A stretch of 64,000 nt of DNA from Fomitopsis serialis. Lineage: Eukaryota; Basidiomycota; Agaricomycetes; Polyporales; Fomitopsidaceae. A program made the position numbers and the translations under genes. Where the stretch lies: positions 682,001 through 746,000 of the forward strand of contig NW_025954961.1 of NCBI RefSeq assembly GCF_022376445.1, written 5' to 3'. The notes beneath the pieces are model-generated. The model saw nothing but the letters and a program-made list of their open reading frames with translations, was not told where the DNA came from and searched no databases. Of the stretch, positions 23,186 through 35,975 are shown in pieces; the stretch's first letter is position 1; each line of letters opens with the position of its first letter.

Positions 23186-23407
23186 GTCGAGAGTGAGAGT
23201 GAGGGCAGAGGTGAGGGTAGGTTGTAAAGGTGCAGTCAGGCCGAGTACGCGTCGCGTCCGCTGACGCGTCCAGGATGAGCACGTGCCCAGCATATTGTCC
23301 AAAAACGAGCGCCTCTTGGCGCTGCCACTCGGGCGTCTAGCACTTATGTTCGAGTCGGTCTCGAATGCATTTCTCTCATTGCCGTCCTTGTTGATGGCCT
23401 CCGCCTC
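23186..23407. promoter_or_regulatory. Short divergent promoter region of RPN11 and the coiled-coil gene
   Basis: Only 222 bp separate the two divergent start codons, so both promoters must lie here or overlap. I did not recognise a proteasome-associated control element by eye. Confidence 0.5.
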
Positions 23408-25625
23408 ATGTCGAGTGAACTGTCTAATGCCCTCAATCCTAATGTTGTCACCACACGCCGCCCACGGCCCACTCCCAATGGTGCGGAGAACGCCGCTCCA
23501 GTCGTCGAGCAACCACTTCCGCCACCGAGGCCGTTCGTTCCGCATCGCAGTGAGCTAGAGCTCGCCATTTCTGAACCGCCTCCACGATCGGTCGCTGTAC
23601 CGGCTCGGTATGTAGTTGAAAGGTTTAATTCTGTTGTCTCACCTTGCTCGACAGTAATTCAGGTGCCTCGACCTCTCGTCAAGCTACCGCGGTTCAAGAA
23701 CTGCTTCGGGTCCTGTCAAGCTCAAAGGAGGCTGCTGAACTTGAGAGGAAGCGAAGACAAGCATGGGAGGAGGAGCAAGAAGCGAGATTCATCCAGCGGC
23801 AGGCAGAGATGGAGCGACAAATGCTGGAGATGCGTCAAGAGTTGTCTCAGCTGAAGAGTCACACCCTTGTTCAGTCGCCTGGTCCAAGCCCTGTTGGGGC
23901 ATCGCCTACTACAGCGAATTCCGTACCAATTGGAGACGGGAATACTGTCTCTCCAGTACCGGTCCTGGCTCCTGCGTTCTATTCGGCATCCCTTCCACAT
24001 GCTTCACCGATGGCACAAACGACCGTATCCCCTGCTGGACTACCGTCGATACACCATCTACCCACGCTCTTGACACCACCTGCAGAGTCACCCCATGTTG
24101 TTGCCCCTGCTATGCATGCGCAAGCCATACCTCGGTCAGAAGCAAACTCGACTGCCAGTAGCCCACGGCCAGACCTTCGCTCTCCATCTCTGTCGAATGC
24201 TCTGATCACGCCTGAACATACACCGAGATTGTTGGCCGTCCAGCCCAGGCCGCTATCTGCTAGTGCAGCGTCGCGTCACACCCCCGCATTTGTGGAGGGA
24301 TCGTCATCTCAGCCGTATGATACTCCTAGCTATTCCCCCATTACAACCTTCATCGACGGTGGGAATGCAGGATATGCATCTCCAGCGCCAGCTCATGACT
24401 CGCTGAGCCCTCCGTTGGAGAGGAGGGAATCCGTGACATCCCCTTCATCAGCGCTAGGGAAGAGGCGCACTCTTCACTATTCGAGCAGTGAAGATAGCGA
24501 CGACTCAGCTGACGAGGATGCTCGCGGGTCGAGCAGTGGTCAGCCACGAAAGCGAGTGAATGGCCACGACAAGCGTTGCTTGACTATCCAAGTGAGTAGC
24601 GCCCTTCGTGCATGTAGCCGCTACTCATGGCCGTTTAAACACAGCACGCAATGCGCGCACATATTTTACGACTTATGCAAGTGCCCGATGACAAGAACCT
24701 GCCTGACAGTCATGTTGAAGGTGAACCTCTGTCGACGGACGAGCCTGTCCGCTTCATATGGGAGAAGACCTCGAAGCAATCTTCGCATAACGCTGCAATG
24801 AAGAGACGCATCATAGTTGACCTCCAGGCAAAACGTGCGAAGTATAAGCGAGTCCCAGAGAAGGAATTTTCTCGCAAGAGCCTGGAGAGTGTGTTTGACC
24901 AAGCGTTCACGACGATGCGCCAGAAGTTCAGAGCGCAGCGGGATACTACAGCTGCGTTGCAACTGAAACGGCGCGAGGATCAGAAGTCTCTGAAGGCCAG
25001 AAGATCCGGCAGGAAGAAACTGGTGAGTTCTATGTCCACAACGACTGTACAATTTCTCATGCATTTGTTGCCTCAGAAACTGGCTAATCGCGTCGGGTCG
25101 CGCAAAAGACTGGAAGTCTTCTCACACCCGGCATTCGACGGTGCCTTACAGCAGGACTGTATGTCGTCGGAGGAATCATGCGACGACGACGACGGACTTC
25201 AAACGAAACACAAAGTACTGCGGATCCGCGGCCTTCCGTGGAGAAGCCTTCGTCTGCAGCGTTTTTATGCACTGCTGGACGAGGAAGACCAGGCGGACAA
25301 GAGTAGCAAACCTAAGCGCGGGATTGGACGCAAGGAGCGTCACGTAGGCCCGGACAAGGACCCCCACATCTTACCGCCCATGGGTGTCTCGAGGTGGATG
25401 ATTAGCAAACGTTGGATTCGGCACCTGCAGTGTACGCGCGCCGACCTCGCACAGGCGGTTATGACTGTCGTCAGCGTGTCTGACGGAGTCGACTGGAACG
25501 AGTGTGCCATCTTGGGCGCCGAAAGCGATGATGACGCCGACTTGCAGGATGTGCTACGTTTAGACCGACATATACCTGTCTCGGAGACGAGTTCGCTGCA
25601 GCACGCTCTTACCCCTTCGTCGTAA
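23408..25625 (+). CDS. Hypothetical coiled-coil, charged, probably nuclear protein
   Basis: Not recognised; no enzyme motif seen. Exon 1 (23408-23607, MSSELSNALNPNVVTTRRPR) joins after a 47-nt intron to a strongly predicted coiled coil (ELERKRRQAWEEEQEARFIQ through MRQELSQLKSH, about 23730-23870). A long Ser/Pro/Thr-rich linker follows, then an acidic serine run (SSSEDSDDSADEDARGSSSG). After an intron near 24592-24645 comes a conserved-looking basic C-terminal half (RRIIVDLQAKRAKYKRVPEK, FDQAFTTMRQKFRAQRDTT, GVSRWMISKRWIRHL). An intron of exactly 54 nt at 25023-25076 is in frame and stop-free. The basic and acidic tracts suggest a nuclear protein. The RPN11 gene is divergent upstream. Confidence 0.8.
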
Positions 25626-25973
25626 AGCCCAATTACTGAACGTTCGAACACTGTCTGCTTTCGGTTGCAATGCTCTGCGCTGTGGATTATACTACTCATG
25701 TATTTCATCGCATTGTTGACATTCATGTTGGGGTCATATTGTTGCGACACGCACGTACATACTTACTGGCAATACGCGAGTGATTGCAGATGTTGAAATG
25801 TCCGAACGTCGATGCTTGCCAAATGTGGTCTTGCACCGTAGCGTGGATCTCAGATTCACCACGTGAGAAACCGCGCCGGGCGCACTCAGGCTGGCACTGC
25901 AAGCCAGTCGGGACACTCACTACTAGTACAACTCTGTATTGTACACTAGCCGCTGGCACACGAAAGGACTGAC

Positions 25974-28257
25974 ATGGATGTCAATGGTAAGGAGGAGATC
26001 TATATCTTCAAACAATATTTCGTCCGCTCACGGTCCTAAGGCTCTTCCCTTCTCTTGACGGGACTACCTGAAGAACCGCGCAGCCATCCTGGAGACCAAA
26101 GCGGATGTAAGTGCTGCTAGCATGGACTGCGTTGCGTAGCAGGTCTTCTGATCTCCTTTACTGCTAGAAGACAGTACGCATGCTCAGGACTTTGTGGATT
26201 TGCACAATCAGGTTCATGTACGTCGCCAGACGTGTCAGTCGACTGGGAGCTTACGTGCTTGCTCTGATCACCAGTCGAGCGTCAGCCTACTGGACTCCCT
26301 GGAGAACTTCCTATCGACCTTCCAGAAAGACTTGTCAGCTGTGTCAGGCCAGATATCCACGCTGCAGGATAGAAGCAAAGACATAGACAATCGGCTGAAG
26401 AGTCGTAGAGTGAGCATCGGCCTCTCGAACTGCGGGCGTGAACGTTCATTATGCTGCTCTCTAGAGAATTGAGAAGCCATTGTCCAACTTGCTTGTGGAC
26501 CTTTGTATACCACCTGAGTTGGCGACGATCATCCTCGACACACCTGTAGGCGAACCATGGAACGAAGCCATAGGCGAGTTCGAAAGCAGATTGAATGCTC
26601 TGAAAGTGAGAGCGAGAGTCAAGGCCGCTCGGGACCTCACGGAAGTGGCAGAAGGCATGCGGATAGTCGTAAGCTCAACATCTAGCTTGTGTGCACGTCT
26701 CTCATCACGGGGTTCAGGCGGCGACAAAGTTGCGGACATTCTTCCTTGCGCTACTGCAGCCTATACGCAGCAGCATGACCACGAATATGCAAGTCTTGCA
26801 AATGTCTATCTTCCTCAAGTATAAGCCTCTCTTCGTCTTCCTTCAGCGCCAGGCATCAAGCGTTGCGAACGAGGTGCAGCGAGCTTACGTCGGCGCCGCC
26901 CGCACCTACTATGAGACGGGCTTTCGTCGTTACATTCGTAGTCTTGGATACGTCAAGGTATTTATTCATGTATTCCTATAATGTCTGCGCTAATGCCCAT
27001 GTTAGGCTAGAACGATCGACAAAGCAGACCTCATTACTGCTGGGGCAGCGGAGGTCAAAGAGGAGGCTGAGGTCGACTTCGACAGGCTAGGAAGCTCGAG
27101 AATTAACGGCCCTGGCGTGGTCCTCGCGCATATAGCAGAGGACAAATCGTTTGTAGGTACTATATCACCATGTCGCCTAAGGAGACCTAACTCTTCTCTA
27201 GAAAGAACCCATTGAAGCTCTCGTACGATCCTTGCTTCTCGTTCTCATGGACAATGCTAGCGCGGAGTATGCCTTCGTGACAACGTTCTTCGCCACGGAG
27301 CAGCGTAGATCCATGCACCAGAAGCAGTCAAGCGGTTCCATACGTTCCCCCACATCGCTGCTGTCTCCGACGGACGGTAACTCAGAGGACGGGCACTCAG
27401 TTGTTAGCTCGGATTACGGTGCCTCTCCTCGGCAGCGTATTACAAGCATCGGGAGCATCATAGCTTTAACGGAAGTCAATGGCACCACGAGGGACCCCAA
27501 AGAAGAGCAGACAGCACTCAATGCGGTGTGGAAACAAATCATGGACCCTGTCCTCGAATACTGCCAGGTTCGTCAGTGTTGGACTACAATCGTGCTCGCC
27601 GCTGACCAAATCCAGACTTTCTTGCGCTCCGTGTTAGAACCGGCGCCGCCTGTGGTGCCGTTGCTCATCATGATACGACTCACCGAGGACGTGATGGCGG
27701 AACTCCAGAAACGAAATTGTGGCCCTCTGGAGACGTTCATTTTCTCTATTCGGCTGCAGATGTGGCCGGTCTTCCAAAAGGCGATGGGGGAACACATCGA
27801 TTCTGTGAAGAGACTGGCTGAAGGCACGACTTCTTCGTTGTTCCGCAGAGGAACTGTGACCACCGACTTGGCCGTGGCAAACGTGAGTCACTTGGCTGAA
27901 TATGAATGATGTAAATGCTCATGATGGCGCAGATCTGCCGGCGATACGTCGTACTCTTCAACTCCTTCATAGCTCTAACAGATCAAGCCGAGGAGACCAT
28001 GATATTCTCCAAGTCAGATACTCAGTTTCTCCTTTCAGACCTGCATTCTAACCGCCGTCTATAGCCTAATGCGCCTGCGCCTGGAATTGTCAAAGCTCAT
28101 TGCGTCTCATACGGATAAAATCTCAGACCCAGTTGCAAAGGCGTCGGCGCAGATTGCGCTTTATGATATGTTGTTGCAGGACCTCAGCGTACGTCAGGAT
28201 TCACCGTCCTTCCATGCCGACTCTGATGGTTACTACACAGCGAGGCGCACGCCCTAG
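25974..28257 (+). CDS. VPS52: Vps52, subunit of the GARP/EARP tethering complex
   Basis: Subunit of the tether that captures endosome-derived vesicles at the trans-Golgi. Diagnostic blocks in order: DFVDLHNQVH (about 26190), LLDSLENFLSTFQKDLSAVS with GQISTLQDRSKDIDNRLKSR (about 26290-26410), EKPLSNLLVDLCIPPELATI, then AATKLRTFFLALLQPIRSSM, SVANEVQRAYVGAARTYYET and FRRYIRSLGYVK (to about 26955). The later part has LLVLMDNASAEYAFVTTFFA and QMWPVFQKAMGEHIDSVKRL. Many short introns are needed. The start is uncertain: an ATG at 25974 followed by a GTAAGG donor gives a tiny first exon, and the N-terminus is shorter than usual for the family. The 3' end at 28257 follows a possible GTACGT donor, so it may be an intron read-through. 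Confidence 0.88.
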
Positions 28258-28423
28258 TAGTCATCCAAAGCACAGAGCGAGATGGCTTTCTGGCGTGGAA
28301 GAGGGGAGGAAGTACGCCGGAGGATAACGTCGACTACTCAGCAGAGATAATCTATCGGATTGATATGCAGCGATGAATATTACAATGATGCGAAGAGACG
28401 TCCATGAGAATTGAGTGTAGTGT

Positions 28424-31400
28424 CTAGAAGGACAGTGATACGCAAGAAGAATGGGGCAAGGTCCTCTGATCTTGCATTCGACGAAACATCAGGCCTTGTA
28501 AGGAGGAGTCAGAGGAGGAGCGCTGCCAGCACATTAGTACACCAACTTACGCTCCAAGTTGGGTGGTGGCTTACCGCTGTTCGGGCTTTTGGAATGTCGA
28601 GAACGACGACTTGAGTTGAGAGGTACCATTCTGCTTGCCAATGCCTAATTTGTTCAGCACGTCGCGCACCTCCCCGGGACCGGCAAGTCTGCTCCGCTGT
28701 TGTCCACGCGATTTCGTTGGTGTCAGCTTGAGAAGCGTCTCGGGATGTGCCACGGAAGACGTATGGTCCAAGTCGAGATGGACGGTGCCCTGTTGGAGAG
28801 GTTGGGATTGGAGATACTGCTACGCCCCTCCAATGCGTCTCGCAAGTCACTGACGCCAACTCCTCGAGTCGATCTGGTCAGACTCTGTAGGGAGATGTTC
28901 TCAATGTGCATCAACGCCGGTGCCACTCTGATCAATGGCGAGAGAGCGTCGCGACCAAGGGTATCATAGGCGCTGTTAGCTTCAACGGCTGTAATGGGAA
29001 GTTAAGTCAGGTTGTTGTGTCACTCCCACTCGAGCATTGGGACAGACTCACACTCTGTGAAAGCGCTTTCTGCAGACCATGCTGCTGCTAGACGACGTCC
29101 TAGTCCCTCGCTGTCAAGTCCAGTGGTCTCGGCCACGACTTGACTGTTGGCGATAGATCTCCACATGGCTTCCGAGTCAAGGTCAGGCAAATCAGCCATT
29201 GGCTCTTGGCCGGGGAACGGTACGGGCTGCTGCGGAGGGGGCAGAGTGCCTGGGAGTACTTCGTGTATTGAAGGAAGCAGAGCGGAGGGAGGTAAGTCAG
29301 ACACGGCCTGCAAGGCCATCTTAGCGCATGTCTGGACCACATGATTAAGAATGACCGACCTCTTCAGCTCTTTGGACGACCTCAGGACACTTCCACACTC
29401 TTCCGATCACCGACCATGTGCGGGCAACCAACTGTTGTAGTACTGGTGAAAACGACGCGGCGGCCGCGTCTGAGATCCCTCGCGTATTGCGGTGGTCAGA
29501 GCTAAAAGCATTGGCACCCCCGTGAACAGGCCTCGTATAGGAAGGCACTCGTGAACGGCTGCCAACACAGCGAGCAAGTTGCCGTAATCCGAAAGTGTGC
29601 CGCAGGAGGTGCTGAGTGTGAGAGCTTTTTTGGGACGCTTGCCATCGCCCGCACGATGAACGACGTCTTGCGGACGCGCGGGGACAAGACCATAGAGCGT
29701 CGACTCATCTGATCATGGATTGATCGGGTCAGCGTTCGCGGAGCCTTCCCGTGGGGTACCAGATGAGGTGGTGGGGTGCTCGGGACTGCAGGCTGCGTAC
29801 GAGTGCAGATCGATATTGGATGCGGTGCAAGAACGTAATATAGGCGTGCAGAGCATTGAGAAGTCGTGTCGTGCATCTCCGTGGACGATGGCTGTCGTGG
29901 TGTGCGCCTGGTCCGTTGGGCCTTCTGCGAGAGACCTGCGACGTTTCGAGCCCTCTGCATCCGTATGATCGCCCAGTTTTGGCGTCTCCGAGCGTAAATA
30001 GAATGAGAGCAACCGCATAATCTGCCCGCACGGCGTAGTCACGGTCGCAAAGGAGGATGAGGGTATCGTGCCAGACTTCCGGAGCAATCTTTGTGCGTCG
30101 GGAGGGACGGATGTGTACATCACGCGGGTCAGGTTTGCTAGTCGAAGGGAGGTTGGGGCTTGTTCCTGCGACATGAACTTCCGTGGGTGAACCAGTAGCG
30201 TCTTCTCGTGCACTCTCGTGCAAGTCTGCAGCGTGCATAAGACCTAACAAACTCGCGAGTAGACATCGTAGCGCCTGCGATCGGCTCCTCTCGCCATCTG
30301 CTTTCATGGCAGCAGGCAAACCGTTCGACTCGACCATGACTATACGGCTGATGAGCTCTCCAGCAAGGTCCTGAATTTGATCAGCGTAGTAGACATGTGT
30401 GCCCAAGGATGCGATGCATTCGACGAGTGTGGGGAGCAACCCATCAGTCAAGTTGATGGAGATCCTCCGGAATACGAGAGAGATGAGATTCGATATCATG
30501 TCAGATGTTGACAGGTTGACCAGCGGAGTTGGCGAGGTGAAGACAGTCGTCACCATTGCAGCAAGGGTGCTATGCCGCACCGTTGGTTCCGACGCATCCT
30601 GACCTTCTACCAGACATTCCACGAGCCTGGTTGGGACAGCATAACGGTACTGATATTGCGTCCACTCGGCGGCCTTCGCAGCTATCCATCTGCAATATTC
30701 GATCTTGCTCCAACCTCCTGAGTCGTCGAAATGATCAAGGACGGCAGACATGATGACTGCAGCCTGCATGCCGGTAGAATGTCCGAACAACGAGGATATG
30801 GCATGCAGAGATGCGTTCACGACGTCCCCAGACGAAGGCCCCTTGTCCCCGTCGACATGCACGTGAATGGATGCTGCTCGTCTTTCCAATGCTGGTCTGG
30901 TCCTGAAGTCGTCCATGAAAGCGAATTTTGGTTGTTCTTTGATGGAGCACGCTCTACGAAGCGAGGCTTAGAGCAAAACATATGCAAACCAAAAAAGATA
31001 CGAACTCCTGGTTCAGCGTTTCCACGTCAACATCAAGGAGGGGAATAAGAAGGGCAGGAGTGACGGTGGACACTTGAAGTTTGAAGTGGGTGGACGTGTG
31101 ATATAGAGCCTCGGAATGGACAGCAGCAATGAGAGCTGCTAAGCCCACAAGCCGCGTACTGGCAACAAGTTGGCTGGGCACATTTGAAGTAGGGTATTAG
31201 ACATACCGGTTTCTGGTCTCACGGTCGTCCAACTTCTGCTGTCCCATGCTGGAGAAGTGTTGGAGGCAAGACATGTAATTTTGTGTGACATCTCTGTCTA
31301 CGCCAATGAGATGGCCGTCGGTGTAAGTTGCCCATGCTGTGAACTGCGGAACACGTTCATGAGTGCACAATGTGGACCGAATATATCCACACGTACCACT

Positions 31401-31839
31401 GTCGCTGCTCTTGCTGCTACTTCTAGATCCGACAGCAGTGTGGAAAGAGTCGCATTGACGGCGGACAGGAGTGAGTTGGTTAGAAGCGCAATGTCGCGAC
31501 GACATTCTGCGGAAAGTGCCTTGAATATGTAGAGGGTGATGAGGAGGGACCTGAACAGATTTCAACATGGAGTACCGCGAAACGACTTATGTAGAGTAAA
31601 GCCTACGCGCGTGATCGAGTGTTTCCCGCCTGAGCCTTCCGACAATCCGTCTTCACTCGCTTTTCAAGTTCGCTAGCGAGTTTCGTTATTTTCCCGGAGC
31701 GATTAGATGCGTAGTAAGTTAGTCTGGATAGTTCCTGTGAATTCGGGAGATAGTCCGGGCCAGATGTGAGGAGAGCAGCAGAAGGCGGATAGCAAGCTGA
31801 GACGAGGTAGACATGATTAGGGGTAAATGGCAAATGCAT
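28424..31839 (-). CDS. EFR3: EFR3-family plasma-membrane scaffold
   Basis: Peripheral plasma-membrane protein that recruits the PI4-kinase Stt4 with Ypp1/TTC7. The start MHLPFTPNHVYLVSACYPPS at 31839 and LTYYASNRSGKITKLASELE are the conserved fungal N-terminus. Further exons give FTAWATYTDGHLIGVDRDVT (about 31300) and RLVGLAALIAAVHSEALYHT (about 31130), then a long helical-repeat region starting near 30916 (LHAISSLFGHSTGMQAAVIM). The 3' part reaches GEVRDVLNKLGIGKQNGTS at about 28640. The last exon is joined by a GT-AG intron (about 28515-28575) and stops at 28424. Within 29860-30020 the protein-like frame shifts and then returns to its first frame, consistent with compensating base errors. 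It runs convergently to VPS52. Confidence 0.88.
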
Positions 31840-33091
31840 GCAGTTGATATGCCGTATGAGTAGCTGCGGTAGAGAGTGAAGTGGTATCGAGGACTAGGGT
31901 GAGAGATAGCGTAACGATTCAGAGGAGACCCGAGGAATGCAAGACCGGTTGGCTGGTTGGAGCAAGCACTGACGCCACTCGCCGAGTACACGGCCGCACA
32001 AATGTTTACGTAAGCGGCCTGCCCTCGTAAATGAACGGACACTGGCATCATCCGCACCGCCACCGTGAGCAGTACCGCGGTACGTCAATTACTACCGTAT
32101 TCGACAAGTTCGGAATGCGAGGTACATTTTTCGTAACCGAGGCTGATCAGCAGTGTATGGCGGGGAACACTGGCCTAGGCCGCAGTTCAAAGGGCCTGCG
32201 TATAAGGTGAGTCTACGATTCAAGCGGCAGACTTCAATGGCAAAATCGATGTTTGCAGCGGGTCATGGCTTGTGTCTCTGTAATCGAAATTGTTCTTGTG
32301 AAAGACACTAACAGGACGCCACCATTTCAACACGTATACACAAGGCATGTACTGCCAGTGTATGTGGCTCACCGTACACTGATCAACAGGCGGACCAGTC
32401 TGACAACAGTTCATCCGCCGGAATCGTTGATTTCGTCTAGGTCGCACATCACGATGTCAAGTATGCGAAGTCCACAGAAGGGCCGGAATGACCAAGCCTG
32501 AGCGGCAATATTACTCCGGTCTTCGTTGAGATGTCCAGGCTTCCGCCGCTGGGAAATCAGGAAAACAAGAAGTCCACGATGCCCTCAGTGTCGTCAATTG
32601 CACTCGGGCTTCCGCGATAACCAATGGATCGTGTTGCCTTCGCATAATTCTCCGAAGCTTTCATGCTGTGGTACGCTCGTCTCAGCGCCACCGAAAAGAC
32701 GCAGGTTGCTAATCGTACCCCGCAGCTGGAGAAAACCACACTCTCAGACTGCTGCTTCCATGCCCATGTAGTCAGAGCGGTGGCATTTGTTTCGGAGCGC
32801 TGTGCCTATCGAAGCCCCTGGCGTGATGAGCTCTGGGCAGCGCTGAGAAGTTGTGCCTTATCGCAGAAAATATCAGTCCGCTAGGGGCGCCATTGGGCCA
32901 CCGCGTGAGGACATAGGAACTATTTATACCGGCGTAAGCTCCACGAGAGACACCCTGTGCTCGATACAAGACAGGTCGACAAGGCGAACCTCGTCAACTT
33001 GGTCGGTACAATCATGATTCAATGATTCCAGCGCTCACGACCGTGCACTGTCCACTCCTAGTCATCTACATTCAACTAGGTAGCTGCCATA
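31840..33091. other. Intergenic, divergent promoters, no supported gene
   Basis: About 1.25 kb between the divergent EFR3 and O-methyltransferase 2 starts. A short plus-strand frame from 32529 (MSRLPPLGNQENKKSTMPSV) looks faintly protein-like but ends after about 29 codons and matches nothing I know. Confidence 0.45.
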
Positions 33092-34694
33092 ATGGCGGCT
33101 GCGGACAGAGCAAGGACTCTCCGCACACTAATGCGCATGCTCAGTGATGCCTCAGAAGTGGTCATCGAGGAATGGGAAGCAGAGGAACAAACACCTACGG
33201 GACGCTCGGAACTTCCGTCGTCAGCCATGTTCGAAGCCAGACGTATTATATCGGGAGCTTGTGGGATGTTCATGGACATCACCCAGCAACCAACAACCCG
33301 CCTCACCGAGGTTGCGAACTCGTTCTTCCTCTCTAGAGCCCTGCACATTGCGGCCGAAGCCAAAATCGCGGACGTTCTGGCAGATATTGACGAGAACGAA
33401 GGTCTACTGGTTGATGCCATAGCAGAGCAAGAAGGTGTGGACGCGCAGAAATTGAGTCAGTCTCTCCTTATCCCCAGGGAGGTAGTGCATAATGTGGTTG
33501 TCAGCTCGCGTCTTGAGAGCCCTTTGCACCATCCATATCTTCCGCGAAATCAAACCATATTACTTCGCAAATAGTCCCACTAGCCGTGTTCTGATTGGCG
33601 ATGAATATTTACGTTGCTGGCTGTTGCTACAGTATGTTCTCCTTTAATCTCATATTACTGTGCTCACTGATGTCTTGCTCAGTGCCATGGAAGTCTACAG
33701 CGCCACTGATAAATTGTTCACATTGCTCTTTGATCCTGCGAAGACACATTCCAATAATCCACGGGAATCTGCTTGGCAGGAAGCAACTGGAAGTGATCTC
33801 TTAACATATGAATACTTGGAACAAATTGTCGAGCGCCCCGATGGTACAGTTGGTCCCAGACCGCAACTTGATATCTGGACGCATGCCATGGTCGGGGTTG
33901 GTCGTGCATCTGCTACGGCTATGTATGCAGGTACGTTGACTTGCCATGATGTGCCCACCTTCCCTTGTCGAAACGAAATGGCAACCACTCAACAGACTAT
34001 CCATGGGATTCCCTTGGATCCAGCACCATTGTCGATGTAGGTGGAGGAATAGGTAAGTTGTTACATGCAAAACCTATTCTTGTCCTGAGAAGAGTTAATG
34101 AATAGGCGGCACATGCCTCGATCTATCGAGGAGGTTCTCGGATCTGCGATTCGTAGTCCAAGACAGACCGGAAACTATCCGGCAAGGTGGATGCACGAGT
34201 ATCCCGATGCCGTGCAGTCTGGTCGCGTACGGCTCATGGCACACGACTTCTTCGCTGAACAGCCCCTCCAAAATGCTGAAGTGTACTTCTTGCGCTACGT
34301 TCTGTGAGTTGTCTTCTCATGATCCTCTGTGACACAGCTTATATCTGGTTCTTTGCAGCCATGATTGGCCCGACGATGAATGCGTCGTGATCTTGACGCA
34401 TCTACGCGAAGCAATGAAACCGGACTCGGTTGTCTTGGTGGCAGACCATGTCATCCATCCTACGGTGGGTCAAACCATCTAAAATCCGCGCCCTCTCCCC
34501 TTTGCCGAACTATGGCAGCGCCCATCAATTCGAAATACGCATGACTTGGCCATGATGGCGATACATAATGCCATGGAGCGCACTCCGGAGATGCTAGAGG
34601 CAGTGGCGACACGCGCGGGACTGAAGGTGACAAAGATATGGGAATGCCGTGGAGCATTGGAGTAACGGAAATGAGAAGGCTCGATGCCATCTGA
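33092..34694 (+). CDS. SAM-dependent O-methyltransferase 2, frame interrupted
   Basis: Paralog of O-methyltransferase 1, with the same N-terminal pattern (LMRMLSDASEVVIEEWEAEE; RRIISGACGMFMDIT), the SAM loop STIVDVGGGIGG (about 34025-34090) and the catalytic-His block HDWPDDECVVILTHLREAM (about 34362). The frame breaks at about 34186, 34467, 34501, 34533 and 34651. At each site one extra base in a short homopolymer run (GG, GGG, TTT, AAA, GG) would bring the reading back into register with the paralog. The C-terminal alignment then continues to 34694. Because every break is of this kind, I judge the gene probably functional with consensus errors rather than a true pseudogene, though decay cannot be excluded. 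The substrate is unknown. Confidence 0.8.
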
Positions 34695-35007
34695 AACACC
34701 GTGACTGACTGCGCATCCGCTGTCTGGCAGGCTAGTGAATGACGTCGTGCGTTAGCACAGAGATCAGTGTATGCGTCGATGTATGCTCTGTCGACCCTTT
34801 ACTGCAATATGTGTTTTGTCATTTGGCTCTCTATTCATCTTATTGAAAAGGCAGTATAGCATTGCAGTCATTGCGAGTCGGCGAGAACATAAAGCTGGAG
34901 CCAACCGTATTGAAAATATGAAGAGTCCTTGAATAAGGCTACAAGTGGGTATGCGGATGGAGAAGCGTCGTGACCATCTGTCGCCGTCATCATAAATACA
35001 CAATAAA
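34695..35007. other. Short convergent intergenic region
   Basis: About 310 bp between the 3' ends of O-methyltransferase 2 and the BRCT gene. AT-rich, consistent with two 3' UTRs; nothing else seen. Confidence 0.5.
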
Positions 35008-35975
35008 TCAGCTCGGCTGTCCTTGTCCGTTGTCGACGCGGAACATATTCGCTACACTTCGGGAGGACGTGTCCATAACCACGGCGTAATCCCGCTCCTG
35101 TAGCCGTTTCCCTGCCTCGATGCTATCCGTCACCCATTCAGGCCTAACAACATGGGCTTTGATCTTTGAGCGCCTAGTCAGCAGCTTCTGCGTCTTGGAT
35201 CCGCTGAGCTGCTGCGACGTTAAGACATGTGTCGCACCGGAAGCGGTCTGACTACAGGAGGTAGAACATCATTGTTCGTTACGCCGAGAAGTAAAATACG
35301 GTTACTTACAGCATTTGACCTCCGGCCAGAGTCACAATTCGCTTCATCTCAATGTCTGTCGTGTCTTCGAGATAGCCGTTGATATAAACCCTGACACCCT
35401 GGAGGATATTACCCTCGGGGCCTTCAAGTCGCTCTGGTAGTTGTTGCCTGAGTTTCTCCGACCGCGAGGCCACATAGCTCCTATTCAGTTGGCCGCGGCC
35501 ATCTGAGCGCTGGTGCCCCGTAGCGGCAGACACAATATGATCTGGATGGACATCTTATGAGCAGCCGTTTATTTTCATTTTAAAGCTCAAGGTATGCTGA
35601 CCTGTCCGATGATAGATGTCGGAATGTGTGATAGGGTTCGACTTCTCCGGAAGCGTGTGGAGCAAGTGCTTGGTCAATGCGGACGAAGATGGCGTTGCCC
35701 CGTCCTTGAACAGAGGGGCAAGTATCCTGTTCGAAACGAGCGGGTTCATTCGACGAACGCATTGAGAACTGATACCAGCTCACTTCTCGGTCTTCTTCTT
35801 CTCTTTCCAATATCAAAGCGTCGCTCGTCGCCTTCTTCACACCATAGGGATTGTAGCGAAGATTGGCACGTTCTGTATTCTTGTTCTTGTCTTCATTGCG
35901 TTCACGGTTCGCTGCCGGCTTCGTTACTGATAAAACTTGTCCATCGGGCCGTAGAGGGGAGACTATATACACCAA
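35008..35975 (-). CDS. Small BRCT-domain protein
   Basis: Probable DNA-damage or chromatin adaptor with a single BRCT phosphopeptide-binding fold. The upstream part is charged (KPAANRERNEDKNKNTERAN), then LVSNRILAPLFKDGATPSSS and ALTKHLLHTLPEKSNPITHS. The BRCT follows: ILQGVRVYINGYLEDTTDIE, KRIVTLAGGQML, an intron near 35250-35310, then QTASGATHVLTSQQLSGSKT and the signature tryptophan in VVRPEWVTDSIEAGKRL. The stop is at 35008. The BRCT resembles that of the translesion polymerase Rev1, but no polymerase domain follows, so this is not a full REV1. The start is unresolved: the frame is open to 35975, but only a TTG is available there, so an upstream exon is likely. Confidence 0.72.

Noticed and set aside
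33092..34694. O-methyltransferase 2 as a decayed pseudogene
   Set aside because: Each frame break can be undone by one base in a short run, and the same defect occurs in essential genes of the window, so sequence error is more likely.
35008..35975. Gene called as REV1 polymerase
   Set aside because: Only the BRCT-like part is present; no polymerase motifs, and the gene stops at 35008.
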